The notes beneath the pieces were generated by a model. It had not been told where the DNA came from. It made no database searches and saw nothing but the letters and a program-made list of their open reading frames with translations. DNA of 64,000 nt. It comes from Rhizophagus irregularis (Eukaryota; Glomeromycota; Glomeromycetes; Glomerales; Glomeraceae). Made by a program: the position numbers and the translations under genes. Shown here piece after piece: positions 57,346 through 64,000 of the stretch; the stretch's first letter is position 1, and the number at the start of each line of letters is the position of its first letter. Location of the stretch: positions 3,784,501-3,848,500 of the forward strand of contig NC_089447.1 of assembly GCF_026210795.1 (NCBI RefSeq). The letters run 5' to 3'.

Positions 57346-59544
57346 ATGTCACCTATTGGCGTAAGTAATTTGAAAAGTTTTACTGGGTTTTTGTAGGGAG
57401 TCCCGATTGTACAGTCGCTAAAAAGAAAAATTATATGCTGTGTGAGCAAGCAATATTAAAAACTTTGCATCAATAATGCGAGTCATAAATTCAATTATGT
57501 TAATAGATTCCGAAATACCGAAATAATAATAAGAATTTGTAGTAAATTTAGAACAGGATAAAATATTAACCTTTACTTTATTTTTATAACTTATTTTCTA
57601 TATATTTAGAAAATCTATTGTTATCCTAACAATCCTCGTGTCTTCAAGATTCTTATTGCCGCACATTATAATGAACTTGAAGTAGAGATTGCCGAATTTG
57701 AAATCGGTAAAGATAATAAAAAACCCGAACACTTGGAAAAATTCCATAATGAAAAAGTAAGTTTGAATAAATTATTGAATTGAATATATTGTTTTTTAAT
57801 TTTTTGTCAAATCAAAAAAATTTTATGTAAAGTGATCATGTGAATTGATTTTACCTTATTCATGACGGTTACGCGTTACAAATAACATATTATACAGAAA
57901 GAACTAACGCGTATAATCTTTAAATTACAGGTCCCCGCTTTTGAAAGTACTCAGGGAGATGTCTATCTTAATGAGTCCGGTGCTATTGCGTATTATGGTA
58001 AGCATAGAACTTATTACCACAATTATTTAATTAAATATATATTTTTATGAAGGAATTTTGAGACAATTTTGACAATTAAAATGAATTTTCATGATAAATG
58101 AACACTTGCTCTATATGATGAGAATATTTTAAAACAGTTATCCCTGGCTGAAATTTCATATGATCGAATTTAGTTTTTCTGAAAGCAAGCAAACATATTA
58201 ATTTTAAATATTATTATACTATTGAGTTCTGTGTTAATACTAACGATATATATTTGAATAAAATATAGTTGCTAATTATAAAGAAGGTACCCACCTATTG
58301 GGAACGAACAGTAAAGAGAGGGCGCAAGTTTTACATTATATTCTTTTCGCCGAAAATGAAATTACTCCTCATGCCAATACTTGGGTTAACCCAATTTTAG
58401 GAATAACTCCATATAATAAACCTGTAATTATACTCCTTTTTTTAACATAAATAAATAAAATCCTTATTGCTAATAATCTGTTTTTCGTTCATAAAGGCTC
58501 ATAACCAAGCAGTAGCTGGTTTGAAGAAATCCCTGGATATTTTGGAAAAAATTTTGTTAAACAGAACTTATTTGGTCGGGGAAAGAATCACATTAGCTGA
58601 TGTTGCAGTTTCAACTTCTCTTTATTTGCCTTTCAAGCTGGTTTTAGACGCAGGATATCGCAAGGGACATCCGAATCTTACTCGATGGTATACTACACTT
58701 ATTAATCAACCTTCTTTCAAGAAGGTTTTGGGCGACATAACCCTTGCAGATGTTGCCGTTGAATATACTCGTATGTTATACTTTAAACTTCTCTCTTATT
58801 ATTATCTCGTTTTTAAAGATTCCTTTTTATATAAAACAAATAGCACCGAAAAAGGAAAAGAAAGAACAACCCAAGAAAGAAAAAGAAGCAAAACCTAAAG
58901 CAGTTGATGTAGTTGATGTGGATGAAGAGGAAGAAAAACCTGCACCTAAACCTAAGAGCAAGCTAGATTCATTGCCTCCCAGTTCACTTAATTTAGAGGA
59001 ATGGAAAAGAGTTTATTCCAATAATGACACTCGTCCGACAGCCATCAATTGGTTTTGGGAAAATTTTGACCCAGAGGGTTATTCTATTTGGCGCGTGGAT
59101 TATAAATATAACGATGAATTAACCAAAGTGTTTATGAGTTCCAATCTCATTGGTGGATTTTTCAACCGATTGGAGAGAGCTCGGAAATATGCATTTGGAA
59201 GTTTAGTTGTATTAGGCGAGGGTAAGCATCAATTTATCGAAACTTTTATTCATGCGTATAACATGCGTATAAGGTCTCAAAGTATTAAATTTTTTTCTTT
59301 TAATTATGTAGACAACGCGAATTCAATTGCTGGCTACTTTGTGATTCGTGGTCAAGAAGTACCTGAAGAAGGTTAATATGCTTTTATTTTCAAATCAATA
59401 AATGTTTTGATTAATAAATCCTTAATTGTTTATTTTAGTGTATGATGCCGCGGATTTTGAAAGTTATACTTTCAATAAGGTAGATCACACAGATCCTTCT
59501 GTCAAATCAAGTTTCGAGGATTATATTGTAAGCTTATTGTTATA

Positions 59545-59585
<41 letters not shown>

Positions 59586-59690
59586 CATATTTCTTTATTA
59601 AATAACCTTACTATAATCTTTGATTATATATAGGCTTGGGATGGTCATCTCGATGGCAAAAAATACGCGGATGGTAAAATCTTCAAATAA
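57346..59690 (+). CDS. TEF4: Elongation factor 1-gamma (eEF1B-gamma)
   Basis: eEF1B-gamma is the scaffold of the eEF1B exchange complex that recharges eEF1A. The tiny first exon is MSPIG. Then comes the thioredoxin-like GST N domain (KIYCYPNNPRVFKILIAAHY, VPAFESTQGDVYLNESGAIA) and the GST C domain (LHYILFAENEITPHANTWVN, YLVGERITLADVAVSTSLYL, RWYTTLINQPSFKKVLGD). A Lys/Glu/Pro linker follows. The EF1G domain starts LDSLPPSSLNLEEWKRVYSN and includes AINWFWENFDPEGYSIWRVD, FNRLERARKYAFGSLVVLGE, IAGYFVIRGQEVPE and GHLDGKKYADGKIFK. One intron (59222-59311) is 90 nt long and has no stop, so it reads through in frame. The intron at about 57999-58268 carries a C/D snoRNA. Confidence 0.94.
58105..58189 (+). 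ncRNA. snR38: Intronic box C/D snoRNA, snR38-like
   Basis: Within an eEF1B-gamma intron, the terminal stem CTTGCT (58105-58110) pairs with AGCAAG (58184-58189). It encloses box C ATGATGA (58115-58121), box D' CTGA (58148-58151), box C' ATGATCG (58160-58166) and box D CTGA (58179-58182). The guide directly before D' is CAGTTATCCCTG, complementary to the conserved large-subunit rRNA segment CAGGGATAACTG. By the fifth-nucleotide rule it would direct methylation of a G in GGGAU. Yeast snR38 lies in the TEF4 (eEF1B-gamma) intron and guides LSU G2815, so both host gene and guide fit. Spacing (85 nt) is normal. Confidence 0.88.
59544..59585 (+). repeat. (ATT)n microsatellite in eEF1B-gamma intron
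   Basis: An uninterrupted ATT trinucleotide run of about 14 units lies in the last intron of the eEF1B-gamma gene, between the donor near 59529 and the acceptor near 59633. It is likely length-polymorphic. Confidence 0.9.
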
Positions 59691-60899
59691 AAGGGGTTTT
59701 CAGTAAAGTTCATTAATAATATTTATGCTTATAATATGATTTCTTACATAATCTTGATTAAGAAAAAAAAAAGCCTTTAAATTGTAGTTTAATAAAAAGA
59801 TAATGTGATATTTGCAATATTTGAGCCATGATTCATATTTTATGACGATCTTGTCCTTATTTTAAAATGATAAATAATAATAATGTAATAATGTGGCACA
59901 GTAACTCCTTTGGACACGTAAATGCTTTTCGCGTAATAAAAATTGTCTGTACATTTGTATTGTATTCTGAAGCTTCGTGACTTCGTGTCAATGCCATATC
60001 GAAATCATCAGTTAGAACGAAAAAGGGAAAGTGAAATGAAATTTTAGCATGTGAATAAAAAAATGGTCTGACAGATTTATTGAATATATCCTAGTTTTTT
60101 AAGAGAACAAATTTGAGATTTCTTTCAAAAAATGTGCTTTAACCAAAACATGAAAGATGATAAAGACAACGATTCACAAGAAAATGATTCATTGTCATTT
60201 TCTGCTATTGAACTACACCTATGAAATATTCCAAGTCAATAATTACTTAGTCAGGAACCACATTGATATTTGAAGCAATCACTGCAAAGTTTGAACGGCC
60301 TTTATACTAAAGTCTAGAGCGGAAGAATTGCATCTCAATTACATCTTTCTTAAAATAAAAATATAAAGTATATATAACAAAGATGTGAAATAATAATTCT
60401 GTATAATCTTCTTGAAATAAATAAATAAAAATTACTAATAAAGAGCTGAACTCTAATATTATATTGGAATTAATCATCTGATCCGTTTTCAGTTGAATTA
60501 TCATCATTAAAGTAGATATGACAAACCACACTTTGGTTAGATGAAGCATAGAAAAAGAAAATAAATCATATTAGTCATTATTTAAAGTACAATATTGACA
60601 AATAATGGTCATTCTTGGTTCACATTCAGTCATTCTTATTGTATTATTTAAAGAATATATACCAAATACTGTATATTACATACAAGCTATTAATAATTTA
60701 ATTCCACATAACAATTTCTCATATATTTCAAAGTAATCATGCTGGTCTTAGTTTGTTACAAGTATATATTTGAATAAGTGTGTGAATTTTGTAGAAGTAG
60801 AATATTGAAAAGAATTTAAACTAATTCAAATTGATTTATTTTGTTTATCAAATAACAGTTTTGTCATAATTATTAGTAAAAAAAAATGCAAAAAAGATT
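59691..60899. other. Gene-poor spacer after eEF1B-gamma
   Basis: A 1.2-kb region with AT-rich sequence and only weak short frames. A minus-strand piece near 60541-60475 reads SVVCHIYFNDDNSTENGSDD before a stop and could be a terminal exon fragment, but nothing upstream joins to it with confidence. Confidence 0.35.
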
Positions 60900-61560
60900 G
60901 TTTTATCACTTCTCGATATGATGATAGATAGGAAATTCCATATTTTTTATCAAACAAGGATATAAAATTCAAGCTGATTCTTTTCGCCGCACGAAAAAAA
61001 AAATCTTGCTATTAAAATTTTAAATATTACACTAAAGTGATATCATTCAGATTGTGCATTGAATGTAATGACTAACCTAAAATCAATGATTTTCAATTTT
61101 CGCATATTTAAAGTTATTTCATATAAGCGTCCATACTGTGTTTTCCAGAATAATTTAATCGAAAGAATTGTCCATCATTTATTTGAAAATCATCTGGCAT
61201 CAATAAATTGCATGTCACCACTCTTTATACATCCAATTATTTTTAATATCTTTTCTTTATAATTATTATTAAAGTATAAATTATCAATAAATGTATCAAA
61301 TAAAGCATTCATTTTAAATGCATCATCTTTTGTCCGACATCTACCAATTAATTTAAATCCTAATACAGTAGTTAAAGAAAAATCTTTAATAAAAAAAGAT
61401 ACGTATATAAATTTGGTTTTGAATTATACAATTTTCAATAATCCAAAAACTCAAATGTTTTTAATCTTGAGGATGGCAATTGATTGCAACTTTCGATCAC
61501 CTGAATTTTAACTCAACTTATTGCAGTGCATCGTAACATGTAAATAACCTTTTTTTATTC
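60900..61560 (-). pseudogene. Degenerate coding relic
   Basis: On the minus strand from about 61395 down to 61035, one frame reads FFIKDFSLTTVLGFKLIGRC, KDDAFKMNALFDTFIDNLYF, and KILKIIGCIKSGDMQFIDAR. TGA then interrupts it twice within six codons before it continues ILSIKLFWKTQYGRLYEITL. The frame is otherwise open for about 120 codons. I recognise no family. It could be an old nuclear pseudogene, or mitochondrial DNA copied into the nucleus if TGA stood for Trp. Confidence 0.35.
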
Positions 61561-63472
61561 TTATATTAGATATTATGATTGCTTAATTAAGTATAAAATA
61601 TATACACTATAAACTGTATGTATTATGTATATTACATGATTTGGTGTTCATATAGGAACTTTCCATTATTTTTACCTATCCTAGTAGTAATCACTTCAAT
61701 GAAATATTATTTGATGCGAGTTAAATTTATCTCCGTTATTTTCATTGACAAGCTATTTGTGTCACACCATACACAATACAGGTGTCAAATAAAACGTGAC
61801 AATTAATGCGGTGACATTATATATTGCATTATTTACATTATTTATGCTATGTGAGTCTTTTACGCTATTTTACGCTATTTTACGATATTTATGCTATTCA
61901 TTATTTCAATGCTATTCATGCAATTCATGTCATCAAATACTCATCACATTCCCTAACGCCAATAACCGTATCTTTTTTATGCTGCAACACCCCGAACAAT
62001 AAGTTTAAGTTTTTATGTAACAAAATAAAAATGATTAATGAATAGATAATATATAGATAAATAATCTAGAAATTATATTAATATCAAATGTTGTGTTACC
62101 AATAAAGATTTTTTTTTTTAAAAAAAAACGACATTGATAAATTCCTCTTCCCGTCCTCTACAATGACAAAAATATTATTCATTCATAAAATTCGGTCATT
62201 ACTTTCTTTGGTAAAAATAAAATAAATATTTACTAAATCAATTTTTTTTAAAATCAATTTTTTTTTATTTTTACATTCTAAAAAAAAAAGATATTCTGAT
62301 TTAATTAATTAAATGTTTTTCTCATCCGGAGCCGTACTGTACATTATTGTTTATTATTTGTCATACAAGAAATCAAGAAAGTTCGGGTAACAAAATTTAT
62401 TCTTTAATCAAACTTATTTTTTTATAAGTAGAATTATGTAAATTTTACGCAAATATCATACTGTAACTAAATCAAACGCGATATTTCGAGAGAATTCTCG
62501 CCGAAAGGCAAGGGTAATACGTTACATAAAATATTTAATATGATAATTACTTATTATGGAGAATGTCTCCGTTCTCTTCCGTTCTCACGATAAAGAAAAA
62601 TATTCCAAGTGGCTTACAAGTTACAAATAGAATTTCTAAATTTCCAAATGATATCTATATAAGAACTATAAAAAAAGGGAGAGATTAATGAATATGTGAA
62701 ACGATGATTCTTACTCAATTTTGCATAACATGAAAAAAAAACATAAATTTATTTATTTTTTCTAAAAATAAGGATAAACAGATAATGAAATTTCTTTTTT
62801 TTTAAAAAAAAAAAAATCATCTTTTTTTTTCCGGTCATTAAAAAAAGACAAATTCCGACCATATTTTTATTTTGGAAGACAATCAGAACACAATGGAGAT
62901 TTTTACGGATTTTATATATAACCTTGACAAGAAATTTGGTAATTCTTTGGAATGATCCATAATTTCCAATTATATATCATATAATCCACATTTATAAAAT
63001 TGAATCATCATTTATGATTAAAAATAGAATTTACCGTATTACGTTTTTAAGCTAAACTCTAAAAAAAAAATTGCACTGATCACAATTTAAGTAAGTACAA
63101 AATAAGCTTTAAGCATAACGGCATGTATTTTTAGGTTTATGTATTAATCTTTATTTAGAAATTCTTATATATCATATATATAATAAATTTTTTTTAAAAT
63201 AATCCGATCTGATATTATTGCGATATATAAAAAAATCTTTATCAATGAGAGAAAAAAAATTTCTTATATAAAGGTTACATCTTCGTAACTTTTTTTTTTC
63301 TCTGTTCCTCTTTCTCAAAAAAAAAAAAATATTTTTTCTTTTTTTTTTTTAAAAGAACGAACTAAAAGAGAGAAATCTCATATTAATAAGTAATAATAAT
63401 TTTTAACGATAATTATATAACGATATACTTTACGATATATATATATATTATTATATAAAAGATATATACAAT
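61561..63472. other. AT-rich spacer before the SOD-like gene
   Basis: This 1.9-kb region has several poly(A)/poly(T) runs and a short tandem of TTTTACGCTA units near 61858-61885. The last 60 bp before the SOD ATG contains a TATA-rich stretch (ATATATATATATTATTATAT). No gene was seen. Confidence 0.4.
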
Positions 63473-64000
63473 ATGAATTCTTCTATGAAATCACTTTTCC
63501 TTGTTATTTTATTATTAAATATATTATTAGTACCAATTGGTGCTAATGTAATTGGGATTGCAGAATTTACTAAACACATCAAGGGAGTTGCTAAATTCAT
63601 TTTTGATGGAGAAATGAAAATTATAGTTAATGTTAAAGATGGTTTAGATGTGGGATTGGTTTATCCTTTTCATATTCACGAATTCCCTGTTAGAAATCAT
63701 AACTGTTCTACTGCCGGTGGTCATCTTGACCCTACAAGTAAGTATGCAAAATTTTGGTTAATTTAAATTTATTTTCATTTATTTATTTTTATTTTTTTTT
63801 TCTAGATGCCGCTGTAGAAGGTAAATTGTATATGTGTGATCCGAACCAACCAAAAAAATGTGAAGTTGGTGATTTAAGTGGTATGTATTTATTATTTAAT
63901 TAATTATTTAAATAATTTACAAAATAAAATTATTAATTAATCATTTTTTTTTTCATTTTTTAAAAGGTAAATATGGTGGTTTAATACCAAATATTAAAGG
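63473..64000 (+). CDS. Secreted Cu-only SOD-like protein, partial at right edge
   Basis: Exons 63473-63737, 63806-63880 and 63967 onward join in frame and run off the window. Residues 1-24 (MNSSMKSLFLVILLLNILLV...GA) form a signal peptide. The SOD fold starts at ANVIGIAEFTKHIKGVAKF. Copper ligands are visible in YPFHIHEFPV and in GGHLDPTNAAVEG. The zinc-ligand segment reads CDPNQPKKCEVGDLSGKYGG: the two zinc-only His are absent while the Asp of VGDLSG remains. This matches the fungal cell-surface Cu-only SODs (Candida Sod5 type), which remove extracellular superoxide. The paired cysteines suggest a disulfide. Whether it is GPI-anchored cannot be seen. Confidence 0.85.

Noticed and set aside
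61858-61960. TTTTACGCTATTTTACGCTA repeats as a possible CRISPR-like or tandem array
   Set aside because: Only two or three short imperfect units with no regular spacers; ordinary microsatellite-like drift.

Overview
This is a eukaryotic, very AT-rich nuclear window with about 17 recognisable protein-coding genes. Most are split by short introns (roughly 60-270 bp, GT...AG). The gene set is fungal: a membrane-tethered Mga2/Spt23-type factor, a Csr1/Sfh2-like Sec14 protein, an Esa1-type acetyltransferase and a secreted superoxide dismutase-like protein. A long Sel1-repeat protein and a decayed copy of a zinc-ribbon plus nuclease-like family, both of a kind I associate with arbuscular mycorrhizal fungi, point to a Glomeromycotina genome close to Rhizophagus. 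That placement is inferred from family content, not from a search.

Layout. At 1-13,951 lie a PPR protein (-, cut by the left edge), an AAGAB/Irc6-type adaptor chaperone (+), queuine tRNA-ribosyltransferase (-), exocyst Sec10 (-), a Sel1-repeat protein (+) and a CRAL-TRIO protein (+). At 13,952-26,490 there is no intact gene. This stretch holds coding relics and a dense set of short terminal-inverted-repeat (TIR) elements, including one element nested in another. At 26,491-40,371 lie a USP22/Ubp8-type deubiquitinase (-), ORC2 (+), Mga2/Spt23 (+), a STEEP1 homologue (+), TRAPPC3/Bet3 (+) and Esa1/KAT5 (-). At 40,372-45,400 there is a second gene-poor stretch with further copies of two of the same TIR families. 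At 45,540-59,690 lie a chorismate mutase-prephenate dehydratase (-), SKI8/WDR61 (+), a NASP-type histone chaperone (-), an intron-containing tRNA-Arg(TCU) (-), NOP58 (+), serine hydroxymethyltransferase (-) and eEF1B-gamma (+). One intron of the last gene carries a C/D snoRNA. At 59,691-63,472 only relics are visible. At 63,473 a secreted Cu-only SOD-like gene begins and runs off the right edge.

The genes are dispersed housekeeping loci and do not form an operon-like pathway. Several are arranged head to head with short shared promoters: PPR/AAGAB, P-protein/SKI8, NASP/tRNA/NOP58 and SHMT/eEF1B-gamma. No virus, CRISPR array or bacterial-style system was seen. The most notable items are the snR38-like snoRNA in the eEF1B-gamma intron, the nested miniature transposons with legible target duplications, the bifunctional P-protein, and the SOD-like protein lacking zinc ligands.
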